A DNA stretch of 55,173 nucleotides. Origin: Bacteroidetes bacterium HGW-Bacteroidetes-7 (GTDB lineage Bacteria > Bacteroidota > Bacteroidia > Bacteroidales > UBA932). Shown piece by piece: positions 34,878-43,304 of this stretch. A program made the translations under genes and the position numbers. The stretch's first letter is position 1. Every line of letters starts with the position of its first letter. The notes beneath the pieces are model-generated. The model saw only the letters and a list, made by a program, of their open reading frames with translations. It had not been told where the DNA came from and did no database searches. The stretch covers positions 1 through 55,173 of the forward strand of contig PHDA01000020.1 in NCBI GenBank assembly GCA_002842465.1, written 5' to 3'.

Positions 34878-35624
34878 ATGAAATTATTAGAAGGAAAAGT
34901 AGCTATAGTTACCGGTGCGGCCAGAGGAATTGGCAAGGCAATTGCAGTAAAATATGCATCGGAAGGTGCCAACATAGCTTTTACCGATCTTGTTATAGAT
35001 GAGAATGCTATAGCCACCAAAAAAGAGCTTGAAGGATACGGAGTAAAAGTTCTTGCAATATCTTCAAATGCAGCCTCATTCGAAGAGGCTCATAAAGTTG
35101 TAGAGGATGTTGTTAAGGAGTTTGGAAGAGTTGACATATTGGTAAATAACGCTGGAATAACCAAAGACGGACTTATGATGAGAATGTCAGAACAGCAGTG
35201 GGATATGGTTATTAACGTAAACCTTAAGAGTGCATTTAACTATGTTCACGCGGTTACGCCAGTTATGATGAAGCAAAAATGCGGTTCAATTATCAATATG
35301 AGTTCTGTTGTTGGAGTAGGAGGGAATGCCGGTCAGGCAAATTACTCTGCTTCAAAAGCAGGAATGATTGGGTTGGCTAAGTCTATTGCTCAGGAATTGG
35401 GTTCGAGAGGAGTTCGTGCAAATGCTGTTGCACCCGGATTCATTATTACTGAGATGACAGATAAGTTACCAGAAGAGGTAAAGAAGCTATGGGCAGAACA
35501 GATTCCACTCAGAAGAGGAGGTACTCCTGAAGATGTAGCAAATGTGTGTCTGTTTTTGGCTTCCGATATGTCAGGTTATGTTACCGGACAGGTTATTTCG
35601 GTTTGCGGCGGAATGAAAATGTAG
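34878..35624 (+). CDS. fabG: 3-oxoacyl-[acyl-carrier-protein] reductase
   Basis: The 248-residue short-chain dehydrogenase has the NADPH-binding GAARGIGKA (residues 12-20), NNAG, and the catalytic Ser-Tyr-Lys (MSSVVG, NYSASKAG). It ends VISVCGGMKM, close to the FabG consensus VNGGMYM. The likely reaction is ketoacyl-ACP reduction in fatty acid synthesis, although sequence alone cannot exclude another substrate. It lies 21 bases after rimO. Confidence 0.93.
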   Translation: MKLLEGKVAIVTGAARGIGKAIAVKYASEGANIAFTDLVIDENAIATKKELEGYGVKVLAISSNAASFEEAHKVVEDVVKEFGRVDILVNNAGITKDGLMMRMSEQQWDMVINVNLKSAFNYVHAVTPVMMKQKCGSIINMSSVVGVGGNAGQANYSASKAGMIGLAKSIAQELGSRGVRANAVAPGFIITEMTDKLPEEVKKLWAEQIPLRRGGTPEDVANVCLFLASDMSGYVTGQVISVCGGMKM

Positions 35625-35633
35625 TTTTATGAT

Positions 35634-36491
35634 ATGAAAAAAATCTTGTCAGTTATTTGTGTGGGGTTGCTATTGCTCTCCTGCAACACGTCCGTAAATT
35701 CGGAAAAAACCGCAAATGAGGGTTTGAAAGTAATGATTCAAGCTGATTTCGAGGGCGTAACAGGGGTTGTAAATTTTGATGAAATATACCCCGGACACAC
35801 ACATTTTGACAGGAATTGCGAGATACTTACAATGGAGATAAATGCAGCCGTAGAGGGTGCCTTTGCTGCCGGAGCCTCTGAGGTGATTGTAAGGGATGGT
35901 CATGCCGGGAATATTAATGTAAATCCGGTACTTTTAGATAAAAGAGCTAAATTAACAAGAGGGAGACTTCCCGGGACACCTCACACAATGGTTCTCGGGA
36001 TTGACTCCACTTTTGATGCACTTTTGTTTATTGGAGCTCACGCAAGGGCGGGTGTTGAAAATGGAACCTTATCTCATACAATGTCTCTTAAGGTGGTTGA
36101 TTTTTCAATAAACGGTAAACCGCTTTTTGAAGCAGCCTATAATGCTCTTTATGCAGGACAGTTTGGCGTTCCGGTTGTATTTCTTGCCGGAGATGATGCT
36201 GCGTGCAGAGAGGCTCTTGAGAACTTTGGTGATATTGAAACCGTAGCCACAAAATACTCTTTCGGCAGAACCTGCGCTACAAGCAAGTCGCCCGAAGTTG
36301 TTTACTCAGAAATTAAATCCGGTGTCCAGATGGCATTAAAGAATCTTCACAAAGCAAGAGTATTTAAGATGGATAAGCCTTATATTATGGAGGTTAAGGT
36401 AAAGGGTGAAGAGGCGGGCAGCGTTGAGGTTTTTTCTCACACATCAGACACCCTTGAAGTTGTAATGAAGAAATTTTGGGATAAAATTTAG
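35634..36491 (+). CDS. M55 D-aminopeptidase (DppA-like) lipoprotein
   Basis: The 285-residue protein has a lipoprotein signal (lipobox LLSC, Cys17) and an M55 peptidase domain. Zinc-site landmarks are the N-terminal ADFEGVTGV (Asp-x-Glu), VRDGHAGN, the His of FIGAHARAG and GTLSHTM. Bacillus DppA is a cytosolic D-aminopeptidase that forms a decamer; an exported lipid-anchored form is unusual. D-amino acid dipeptides from peptidoglycan would be the obvious substrate. It follows fabG by 9 bases and precedes the DUF6340 gene. Confidence 0.88.
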   Translation: MKKILSVICVGLLLLSCNTSVNSEKTANEGLKVMIQADFEGVTGVVNFDEIYPGHTHFDRNCEILTMEINAAVEGAFAAGASEVIVRDGHAGNINVNPVLLDKRAKLTRGRLPGTPHTMVLGIDSTFDALLFIGAHARAGVENGTLSHTMSLKVVDFSINGKPLFEAAYNALYAGQFGVPVVFLAGDDAACREALENFGDIETVATKYSFGRTCATSKSPEVVYSEIKSGVQMALKNLHKARVFKMDKPYIMEVKVKGEEAGSVEVFSHTSDTLEVVMKKFWDKI

Positions 36492-36494
36492 CAT

Positions 36495-37463
36495 ATGAAA
36501 AGAGCATCTATTAAGTTTGTTTTACTGATTGGGGCACTTACTATTCTTTTGAATGCATGTGGCCCGGTTACAGAGATTATTAATGTTGAGGCGAGAATTC
36601 CTGCCGAAATTCCAATTGACTTTAACGACAAAACTGTGGCAGTCTTTGCATCAGTACGGGAATACGAGGTTAACGACTCATTGCTCTTTTACAACGACTC
36701 CACTTTGATGTTAAATCTTGCTACCGGAGTTGCATCTGCTATTGAGAAAAACCTTGCTATTGACGAGGGTGGCGTTTATGTATTTAAACATTTTCCTGTT
36801 GATAGCACTGAATATGATATGTCATATATACATTCACTATCGTTCAGCTCAAATTCAGATATCATAATTGTGGTTGATTCAATTCAGGTTGGCCATATAG
36901 GAATTATCAATGGTGTTACATACAACTTGTCAGGTGAATATATTACCAGCTATATTTATGCCCCGTATCAATCAACAATTAAGGTATATGATGCGATAAG
37001 CACAGAAAGTTTAGCTTATATAAATCAAAAAGATACCGTTTTTTGGGAGATACTCTCAAAGAATGACCTTCGTCCTGAGGTTATGGCAATAAGAGCCAGT
37101 CAATCTATGCCAAGTGTGTCGCAATCAATAGGAGTTGAGATTGTTAAATCACTATTTCCTTTATGGCAACAACAAAAAAGAACTCTTTATTACTTTCCTT
37201 CCCAGTCTTGGAATAATGCAGTAATTAATGCCAGAGAATTCAGATGGAGGGAGGCAATGGAATTTTGGTTAAAGCAGACTAAAGACAAGGATCCTGTAAA
37301 AGCTGCTGCAGCGGCATATAACATAGCCATTGCTTGTGAACTTACCGATAGACATGAGTTGGCTCTTGAATGGACTGATCTTTCCCTTAAGATTTACAAA
37401 CTACCGGGTGTATCTGATTATAAACAGCTATTGATAGAAAAGCTTGAAAAAAGCACCAGATAA
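36495..37463 (+). CDS. DUF6340-like lipoprotein
   Basis: The 322-residue protein has a lipoprotein signal (lipobox LNAC, Cys22) and a body typical of the Bacteroidota family DUF6340: an N-terminal beta-rich part (FNDKTVAVFASV) and a C-terminal helical repeat region (about 250-320) like tetratricopeptide motifs (AAAAAYNIAIACELTDRHEL). The function is unknown; an envelope role is implied by the signal. It starts 3 bases after the M55 gene. Confidence 0.75.
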   Translation: MKRASIKFVLLIGALTILLNACGPVTEIINVEARIPAEIPIDFNDKTVAVFASVREYEVNDSLLFYNDSTLMLNLATGVASAIEKNLAIDEGGVYVFKHFPVDSTEYDMSYIHSLSFSSNSDIIIVVDSIQVGHIGIINGVTYNLSGEYITSYIYAPYQSTIKVYDAISTESLAYINQKDTVFWEILSKNDLRPEVMAIRASQSMPSVSQSIGVEIVKSLFPLWQQQKRTLYYFPSQSWNNAVINAREFRWREAMEFWLKQTKDKDPVKAAAAAYNIAIACELTDRHELALEWTDLSLKIYKLPGVSDYKQLLIEKLEKSTR

Positions 37464-37641
37464 AAAAGAGGCAGCTAAGAGAAAGCATCGCAGGACAGTT
37501 CTTTTTAATGATAAAGAGCTTGCTGCGTTGGAGCTATATTGTAGTAAATACAAGGTTAAATCTAAAACCAAATTCTGCAGAGAGGCTATTATCTCAACTA
37601 TTCTTAAACAGTTTGAAGAAGATCATCCCAAACTGTTCTAA
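37444..37641 (+). CDS. Small basic protein, ribbon-helix-helix-like
   Basis: The 65-codon frame starts with TTG inside the end of the DUF6340 gene (20 bases overlap) and has no internal ATG. The product is Lys/Arg-rich at the N-terminus and then has a short strand (RRTVLFNDKE) and two helices, the pattern of ribbon-helix-helix DNA-binding proteins. Existence and start are uncertain. A U-rich region follows it and then, on the other strand, the RNase P RNA gene. Confidence 0.55.
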   Translation: MKKAPDKKEAAKRKHRRTVLFNDKELAALELYCSKYKVKSKTKFCREAIISTILKQFEEDHPKLF

Positions 37642-37659
37642 AAAATCACAATTTTTTAA

Positions 37660-37979
37660 AAAAAAGGCGGACCTGTAAGCCGGATTCTGTACTCTTGCGA
37701 GTCTCTGTCATCTATCTGATGCAGCCTACCCCCCGGCATTGAACGAGCAGTCCTATGCGCCGGTATACATGGCCTTGCAGGAGGCTGTCCGTACCCCGAT
37801 ATTGTCGCCAATAACGGTCGTGGGCTCTTACCCCGCGTTTTCACCCTTACCCATAGGGCGGTCATTTTCTGTTACGGATTACCCGAAGTTTCCCCCGACT
37901 GTGCTTTCCACAGAGCCTTGCTCTTTCCTGTCCGGACTTTCCTCCCCCGAAAAACGGAGGCGACAGAGCGGCCCGCCGG
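37660..37979 (-). ncRNA. rnpB: RNase P RNA (bacterial type A)
   Basis: On the minus strand the P4 signature GGAGGAAAGTCCGGAC occupies 37945-37930, and the universal 3' motif GAGTACAGAATCCGGCTTA is at 37694-37676. P1 forms between GGCGGGCC at the 5' end and GGTCCGCC at the 3' end, and the RNA ends in a U run that serves as terminator. Several open frames that cross it on both strands are not genes. It is the catalytic RNA that matures tRNA 5' ends. Confidence 0.96.
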
Positions 37980-37982
37980 CTG

Positions 37983-37990
37983 CAAAGTTA
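37983..37990 (-). promoter_or_regulatory. Candidate -7 box for rnpB
   Basis: TAACTTTG on the minus strand matches TAnnTTTG; transcription would start near 37976, at the beginning of P1. The -33 element is poor. The box lies about 30 bases from the divergent thiamine operon -7 box. Confidence 0.6.
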
Positions 37991-38020
37991 GAAAAAATGA
38001 GGTCAAAAGATATTATTTTA

Positions 38021-38028
38021 TATATTTG
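38021..38028 (+). promoter_or_regulatory. Candidate -7 box for the TPP riboswitch operon
   Basis: TATATTTG matches TAnnTTTG. It would start the RNA near 38035, about 9 bases upstream of riboswitch stem P1. No clear -33 TTTG. Confidence 0.55.
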
Positions 38029-38043
38029 CGGTGCATTTAACAT

Positions 38044-38115
38044 GCTTGGGGGTGCCCTTTGGGCTGAGATTATACCCTTTTCACCTGATCAGGATAATGC
38101 CTGCGAAGGGAAAGC
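38044..38115 (+). ncRNA. TPP riboswitch (THI element)
   Basis: The conserved TPP aptamer elements are in order: GGGGTGCC (38048-38056 region), GGCTGAGAT (38062-38070), ACCTGATC (38083-38090), GGATAATGC (38092-38100) and GCGAAGGGA (38103-38111). P1 can form between GCTT (38044-38047) and AAGC (38112-38115). No intrinsic terminator follows before the ATG at 38160; a C-run at about 38131-38136 could pair with the G-run of the aptamer, so control may act on translation or by another means. It governs the TonB receptor and PnuC genes. Confidence 0.95.
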
Positions 38116-38159
38116 CTTTCTCACAGAACAACCCCCCTGCATTTAATAAATTATTAATT

Positions 38160-40370
38160 ATGAAAAAATTAACTTTATTAAGCGGGGTCTTTTTATTAAC
38201 TTTTCTTACCCAGCCTCAGTTAATGGGGCAAAATACGAAAACAGAGGAAACGAAACTCGACAGTGTAGTGGTAGAAGCTTACAGAGCGGGTAAAAACACC
38301 CCGGTAAGCTACTCATTTAAAAACAGAGAGGAGATTTTAAAAAGCTCCCCGGGACACTCTGTTCCTATGATTTTATCTCTGCTACCCTCTGTTGTCTCAT
38401 CTTCGGAAGGGGGTAACGGACTTGGTTACTCATCAATGAGAATCAGAGGTAGCGAGGGTTCCAGAATTAATGTTACACTTAATGGTATTTCACTTAATGA
38501 TTCTGAATCACAGGAGGTTTTCTGGGTTAACATCCCATCTTTTACCTCATTTATTCAGGATATTCAGGTTCAAAGAGGGGTCGGGACATCTACAAACGGT
38601 CCTGGCGCCTTTGGTGCAAGTATTAACATGAGAACCATACACCCCTCTTCGGGCCCTTATGCTGTAGCTGATTTTGGAGCAGGTAGTTATAACACATTTT
38701 TAACTACAATTGGTACAGGGACCGGCATATCCGACAAGGGTTTCTCATTTGATGTCAGATTTTCACGTAATACAACCGATGGTTATATAAGAAACGCAAA
38801 AGCAGATGTCAAGTCTCTTTTTGCTTCGGCAGGTTACCATACCTCCAAAAATTCAATTAAACTTAACTATATCTATGGTGATCAGAAGACAGGAATAACG
38901 TGGGAGGGGATTTCAAGGGAGCAAATGGCTCTTGATAGAAGGTACAATCCTGCCGGTGAATATTATGATGCTGCAGGAAATGCCCGCTATTATGACAACG
39001 AAACTGATAATTATACCCAGCACCATGTTCAGTTTGTCTATTCACACAGTTTTAGTGAGAGGCTCCTATTTTCAGGGACTTTTCATTATACCAAAGGAGA
39101 TGGTTATTATGAAAATTATAAATCAAACAGAAAATTTTCTTCGTACGGTTTACCTTCACAAACTATAGGGCCAAACACTTATAGCAAGTCAGATATAATT
39201 ATCAGACAAGCTCTGGATAACAATTATTATGCTTTTAACGGTACAATAAAACACACTCTTGAGAATGTAAGTTCAGCAGCAGGAATATCATATTCTTACT
39301 ACGATGGAGATCATTTTGGCAAGGTATTGTGGGCAATGTTCAATGGAAACATACCAAGTGATTTTACATGGTATATGAACAGAGGTTTTAAGGGTGACCT
39401 CTCTGCATTTGTACGCTCGGAGGTAGGTATAGGTGACCATGTTGTGGCTTATGGAGATCTTCAAATGAGAAGAGTTAATTACTCACTGAGAGGTGACGAC
39501 AAAGATTTTGTTTCACTTGAATGGGATAAAGTCTATAATTTTTTCAACCCAAAAGCAGGTGTTACCCTTAATACGGGAGCGGGGCAGTTTTATGCATCAG
39601 TAGCACTTGGTCATAAAGAGCCGAGTAGATCTGATATTAAAGAATCTGTTAAGGCGCAAAGCGCATCTGACATCAAACCTGAAAAACTTACTGATTACGA
39701 AATCGGCTACCGTTTGGTGGTTAGTAATTTATCTCTCGCTGCCAACCTCTACCTAATGGAATACACAGATCAGCTTGTCCCTACAGGCAGACTAAGTGAA
39801 ACAGGTTACGTAATTAAAGAAAATGTAGATAAATCTCACAGAAGAGGGGTTGAGATTACTGCCTCATGGAGGCCCTTGACCCTTTTGTCATTTGATGGAA
39901 ACCTTACACTTAGTAGTAACAAAATTCTGAATTACACACAGTTTCTTGATCAGTTTGACAGTAATTGGAGCCTTGTTTCTCAAAAGCAGATATCATACTC
40001 AAAAACGGATATCTCTTTTTCACCATCTGCTACCGGTATGGCTATGATAACTTTACACCCTTTTGCAAAAACAACATTCTCACTGAACGGTAAGTATGTG
40101 GGCAAGCAATATCTAGACAACACATCTGATGATATAAAATCAGTACCTTCATACTTTCTGGCAGGTTTTTCAGCCACCAGAAGCTTTGATCTTAAAAACA
40201 ACAGATATCTTGATTTGCACTTTTTTGTAGATAATTTACTGAATAAGAAATATTTCTCTAATGGATGGATATATAGCGCTGAATTTTTGGACGGGACACC
40301 CTATGTGGAGGAGGGGCTTTACCCTCAGGCAGGAATAAATTTTATGTTTAAAACGTCATTGAGATTTTAA
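38160..40370 (+). CDS. TonB-dependent outer-membrane receptor, probable thiamine uptake
   Basis: The 736-residue protein has a signal peptide (residues 1-22, cleavage after LMGQ), a TonB-box-like DSVVVEAY (about 34-41), a plug domain (NGLGYSSMRIRG, NVTLNGISLN, GVGTSTNGPGAFGASINMRT) and a 22-strand barrel ending in LRF. The ATG at 38160 is used; an in-frame start at 38031 lies inside the riboswitch region. Its position behind a TPP riboswitch and before a PnuC-family gene indicates thiamine or a thiamine derivative as substrate. The receptor lacks the N-terminal carboxypeptidase-like domain of SusC proteins. Confidence 0.92.
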   Translation: MKKLTLLSGVFLLTFLTQPQLMGQNTKTEETKLDSVVVEAYRAGKNTPVSYSFKNREEILKSSPGHSVPMILSLLPSVVSSSEGGNGLGYSSMRIRGSEGSRINVTLNGISLNDSESQEVFWVNIPSFTSFIQDIQVQRGVGTSTNGPGAFGASINMRTIHPSSGPYAVADFGAGSYNTFLTTIGTGTGISDKGFSFDVRFSRNTTDGYIRNAKADVKSLFASAGYHTSKNSIKLNYIYGDQKTGITWEGISREQMALDRRYNPAGEYYDAAGNARYYDNETDNYTQHHVQFVYSHSFSERLLFSGTFHYTKGDGYYENYKSNRKFSSYGLPSQTIGPNTYSKSDIIIRQALDNNYYAFNGTIKHTLENVSSAAGISYSYYDGDHFGKVLWAMFNGNIPSDFTWYMNRGFKGDLSAFVRSEVGIGDHVVAYGDLQMRRVNYSLRGDDKDFVSLEWDKVYNFFNPKAGVTLNTGAGQFYASVALGHKEPSRSDIKESVKAQSASDIKPEKLTDYEIGYRLVVSNLSLAANLYLMEYTDQLVPTGRLSETGYVIKENVDKSHRRGVEITASWRPLTLLSFDGNLTLSSNKILNYTQFLDQFDSNWSLVSQKQISYSKTDISFSPSATGMAMITLHPFAKTTFSLNGKYVGKQYLDNTSDDIKSVPSYFLAGFSATRSFDLKNNRYLDLHFFVDNLLNKKYFSNGWIYSAEFLDGTPYVEEGLYPQAGINFMFKTSLRF

Positions 40371-40392
40371 TAAATAAGATTGAGCATTACTA

Positions 40393-40962
40393 ATGGATTT
40401 GACTGAGATTATAGGTGCGGCTGCTGGGTTTTTGTATGTGATCCTGGAGATTAGGCAAAAAAGGGCAATGTGGATTGTAGGCGGAGTTTCGGCTATTTTC
40501 TATATAGCCCTCTTTTTTGAAGCATCACTTTATGCTGCAGCTGCACTTCAACTCTATTATCTGTGGGCAAGCTTCTATGGTTGGTTTGTATGGAAAAAAC
40601 AGAGCAAGAGCGAAGGAGATGACCAACCTATGGTGGTGGATATGCCTGTTAAAAAGGTTATTATATCATCTGTACTTGCTCTAGCCGGTTTCTTTGTTGT
40701 TTGGCACCTGCTTGCCACGTACAGCTCCGATCCAATGCCCATAAGCGACGCCTCGATTGCTGCTATTAGCATGCTGGCTACATACTGGGTTGCCAACAGA
40801 TACATTTATCATTGGCTCTTATGGATAGTTGCTGATGTTATTGCAGTTTATATGTATTTAAATCAGGAGCTCTATGCTACTACTGTTCTTTATCTTATAT
40901 ATTCGATTGCAGCAGTTATAGGTTTTATACATTGGAGAAAGTTTAAGCGGGTTTTGAATTAG
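40393..40962 (+). CDS. PnuC-family transporter, probable thiamine transporter PnuT
   Basis: The 189-residue inner-membrane protein has about seven membrane segments and the PnuC-family features WIVGGVSAIFYI and WVANRYIYHWLLWIVADV. PnuC proteins carry nicotinamide riboside, riboflavin (PnuX) or thiamine (PnuT). Here the riboswitch and the receptor upstream argue for thiamine (family PnuT). It starts 22 bases after the receptor stop. No thiamine pyrophosphokinase gene follows, though this is often the third gene of such operons. Confidence 0.9.
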   Translation: MDLTEIIGAAAGFLYVILEIRQKRAMWIVGGVSAIFYIALFFEASLYAAAALQLYYLWASFYGWFVWKKQSKSEGDDQPMVVDMPVKKVIISSVLALAGFFVVWHLLATYSSDPMPISDASIAAISMLATYWVANRYIYHWLLWIVADVIAVYMYLNQELYATTVLYLIYSIAAVIGFIHWRKFKRVLN

Positions 40963-40983
40963 TCCCTAAAATTCCTATTTTTG
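40953..40983 (+). promoter_or_regulatory. Promoter of the murK-murQ unit
   Basis: TTTG (40953-40956), a 19-base spacer and TATTTTTG (40976-40983) match the Bacteroidota consensus exactly. The -33 box lies within the last codons of the PnuC gene. The ATG of the kinase is 20 bases downstream. Confidence 0.8.
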
Positions 40984-41003
40984 CCCCACTAAATAATTGA
41001 AAT

Positions 41004-41840
41004 ATGCGTCTAATTGCAGATTCCGGCTCTACAAAGGTAGATTGGAGAGCCATCCACAGTGATGGTTCCGTTCAGGAGATAGCCACGGCAGGTATTAACC
41101 CGTTTTTCCAGACAGAGGAGCAAATTGTTTATGAACTTCAGCAGAATCTTCTGCCTGATATCAGTGCTTCAGTTAATGAAATACATTTTTACGGTGCCGG
41201 TGTATCTTCTCCTGAAAAGGTTTTGGTTTTACAAAACTGCTTCAGAAAGGTATTCCCCAAAGCAAGGTCAAATGCCTACACCGATCTTTTGGCAGCAGCC
41301 AGGGCGCTTTGTGGTAAAAAACCCGGAATTGCCGCTATATTGGGAACCGGTGCAAATTCTTGCTTTTATGATGGTAACGAGATAGTTGATAATGTTCCGG
41401 CTTGCGGATTTATTCTGGGTGATGAAGGTAGTGGTGCTGTTCTTGGAAAAAAATTCATCTCCGATTATCTTAAAAGACAACTACCTGCAGATTTGAATAC
41501 TCTGTTTGATCAGAAATACAATCTCAATTATAACTCGATTATTGAGAGGGTTTACAGACAACCTTTTCCTAACAGGTACCTGGCAACTTTCTCGGTGTTT
41601 TTACACCAAAACAAAACCAATCCATATGTTTCAAAGTTGCTCAAAAACAGCTTTGAAGAGTTCTTTACAAGGAACGTAATGCAGTATGATTACAAAAAAT
41701 ACCCTGTGAACCTTGTGGGCTCCGTTGCATTTCATTATGAAGATATAATTAAAGATGTTGCAAAAGGTCTCGGTGTAAAAATCGGAAATATTCTTCAATC
41801 ACCGATTGATGGTCTTGCTGAGTATCATAAATCCCTATAA
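41004..41840 (+). CDS. murK: BadF/BadG-type sugar kinase, probable N-acetylmuramate/N-acetylglucosamine kinase
   Basis: The 278-residue ASKHA-fold kinase begins with the phosphate-1 motif IADSGSTKVDW and has the phosphate-2 region AAILGTGANSC and GFILGDEGSGAVLGK. Relatives phosphorylate amino sugars. The direct neighbour murQ, 7 bases downstream, makes MurNAc or GlcNAc the likely substrate, as in Bacteroidota MurK proteins that feed MurQ. A role in recycling cell-wall sugars is an inference from this pairing. Confidence 0.85.
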   Translation: MRLIADSGSTKVDWRAIHSDGSVQEIATAGINPFFQTEEQIVYELQQNLLPDISASVNEIHFYGAGVSSPEKVLVLQNCFRKVFPKARSNAYTDLLAAARALCGKKPGIAAILGTGANSCFYDGNEIVDNVPACGFILGDEGSGAVLGKKFISDYLKRQLPADLNTLFDQKYNLNYNSIIERVYRQPFPNRYLATFSVFLHQNKTNPYVSKLLKNSFEEFFTRNVMQYDYKKYPVNLVGSVAFHYEDIIKDVAKGLGVKIGNILQSPIDGLAEYHKSL

Positions 41841-41847
41841 TTGAATT

Positions 41848-42660
41848 ATGAAAGTAACTGAACAATCATCAAAATACGATCATCTTGACAAGATGTCCAC
41901 TCTGGATTTGCTTATCAATATGAATAATGAGGATAAAACTGTACCATATTCAGTTGAGAAATGTATTTCTCAAATCGAAAAACTTGTAGAACAGATAGTT
42001 GACAGAATTATCAGAGGAGGTCGTCTTTTTTATCTTGGAGCTGGAACCAGCGGTCGCCTAGGTATACTTGATGCTTCGGAAATCCCTCCAACTTTTGGTG
42101 CCCCTTTTGATCTTGTAATAGGTCTTATAGCAGGGGGTGATTCTGCTATCAGAAGAGCTGTTGAGGCTGCCGAAGATAGTTGGGAAGGCGGATGGAACGA
42201 TATGCAGCAGTATGGTGTTGGAAAAGATGATGTTGTAATAGGTATTGCCGCTTCAGGTACAACTCCTTATGTTATCGGAGCTGTTAAAGAGGCCAGGTCA
42301 AGGGGCATTCTTACGGCATGTGTAACATGCAATCCTGACAGCCCTCTTTCGGCTGAGGTTGATATTCCCATTGAAGCTGTTGTAGGGCCGGAATTTTTAA
42401 CCGGAAGTACAAGAATGAAATCGGGTACTGCTCAAAAATTGGTACTAAACATGATAACCACAACCACAATGATTCGTCTGGGACATGTCAAGGGAAATAA
42501 GATGGTTGACATGCAACTTACCAATGCAAAACTTGTTGATAGGGGGACCAGAATGATTATGGAAGAGGCTTCAATAACAGATTATGATCTTGCAAAACAG
42601 CTTCTGCTTACTCATGGTTCTGTTCGCAAAGCGGTTGATTTTCATGTAAATCAACAATAG
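41848..42660 (+). CDS. murQ: N-acetylmuramic acid 6-phosphate etherase
   Basis: The 270-residue SIS-domain enzyme removes D-lactate from MurNAc-6-phosphate to give GlcNAc-6-phosphate. The SIS features LFYLGAGTSGRLGILDASE and VIGIAASGTTPYV are clear, and the family signature GPEFLTGSTRMKSGTAQK is present in pieces around residues 180-197. Length is slightly under the usual 300 residues. It works directly after the kinase encoded upstream in peptidoglycan sugar recycling. Confidence 0.95.
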   Translation: MKVTEQSSKYDHLDKMSTLDLLINMNNEDKTVPYSVEKCISQIEKLVEQIVDRIIRGGRLFYLGAGTSGRLGILDASEIPPTFGAPFDLVIGLIAGGDSAIRRAVEAAEDSWEGGWNDMQQYGVGKDDVVIGIAASGTTPYVIGAVKEARSRGILTACVTCNPDSPLSAEVDIPIEAVVGPEFLTGSTRMKSGTAQKLVLNMITTTTMIRLGHVKGNKMVDMQLTNAKLVDRGTRMIMEEASITDYDLAKQLLLTHGSVRKAVDFHVNQQ

Positions 42661-42668
42661 GCGCCTCA

Positions 42669-43292
42669 ATGTCAAGACAGAATCTATCTTCACTTCTATT
42701 ATCTGCTGCCGTAGATGAGCTTGCTGCTCTTCCCGGGGTTGGCAGAAAAAGTGCATTAAGATTTGCACTCCATCTGCTTAAGCAGCCAAAAGAGAATGTG
42801 GACAGATTCGGAAAATCAATAATTAAACTCAGAGAAGATATTCAGTATTGCAAAGTGTGTAATATGATTTCAGACATACCTGTATGTCCGGTTTGCAGTG
42901 ACAAAACCCGTGAGCGTGGTTTAATATGCGTTGTAGAAAATATCAGGGATGTCCTAAGTATTGAAAACACTGGAGAGTTTAATGGTTTGTACCATGTTTT
43001 GGGAGGAATTATCTCCCCTATGGATGGAATCTCTCCATCTGACATAGCTATAGAATCTCTAATTAAAAGGGTGGAGAATTCTGAAGTTAATGAGGTATTT
43101 CTGGCTCTAAACACAACAATGGAAGGTGAAACAACTTCGTTTTATATATACAAAAAATTAAGCAGGTTTCCGTTAAAAATAAGCACCATTGCCAGAGGAG
43201 TGGGATTTGGAGATGAGTTGGAGTATACTGATGAAGTAACTCTTGGCAGGTCTGTTTCAAACAGGCAACCTTTTATACCGTCAAATTCGTAA
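42669..43292 (+). CDS. recR: Recombination protein RecR
   Basis: The 207-residue protein works with RecF and RecO to load RecA at gaps. It has an N-terminal helix-hairpin-helix (LPGVGRKSALRFALHLL), a C4 zinc finger (CKVCNMISDIPVCPVC), a Toprim domain (CVVENIRDVLSIE) and the C-terminal Walker-like part ending GRSVSNRQPF. It starts 8 bases after murQ and is thus placed inside an otherwise transport and recycling gene set. Confidence 0.96.
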   Translation: MSRQNLSSLLLSAAVDELAALPGVGRKSALRFALHLLKQPKENVDRFGKSIIKLREDIQYCKVCNMISDIPVCPVCSDKTRERGLICVVENIRDVLSIENTGEFNGLYHVLGGIISPMDGISPSDIAIESLIKRVENSEVNEVFLALNTTMEGETTSFYIYKKLSRFPLKISTIARGVGFGDELEYTDEVTLGRSVSNRQPFIPSNS

Positions 43293-43304
43293 AAAAGTAA
43301 TATT

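Noticed and set aside
37739..38146. Open frames across 37656-38146 on both strands
   Set aside because: They lie across the RNase P RNA and the TPP riboswitch, have atypical composition and no recognisable domain.
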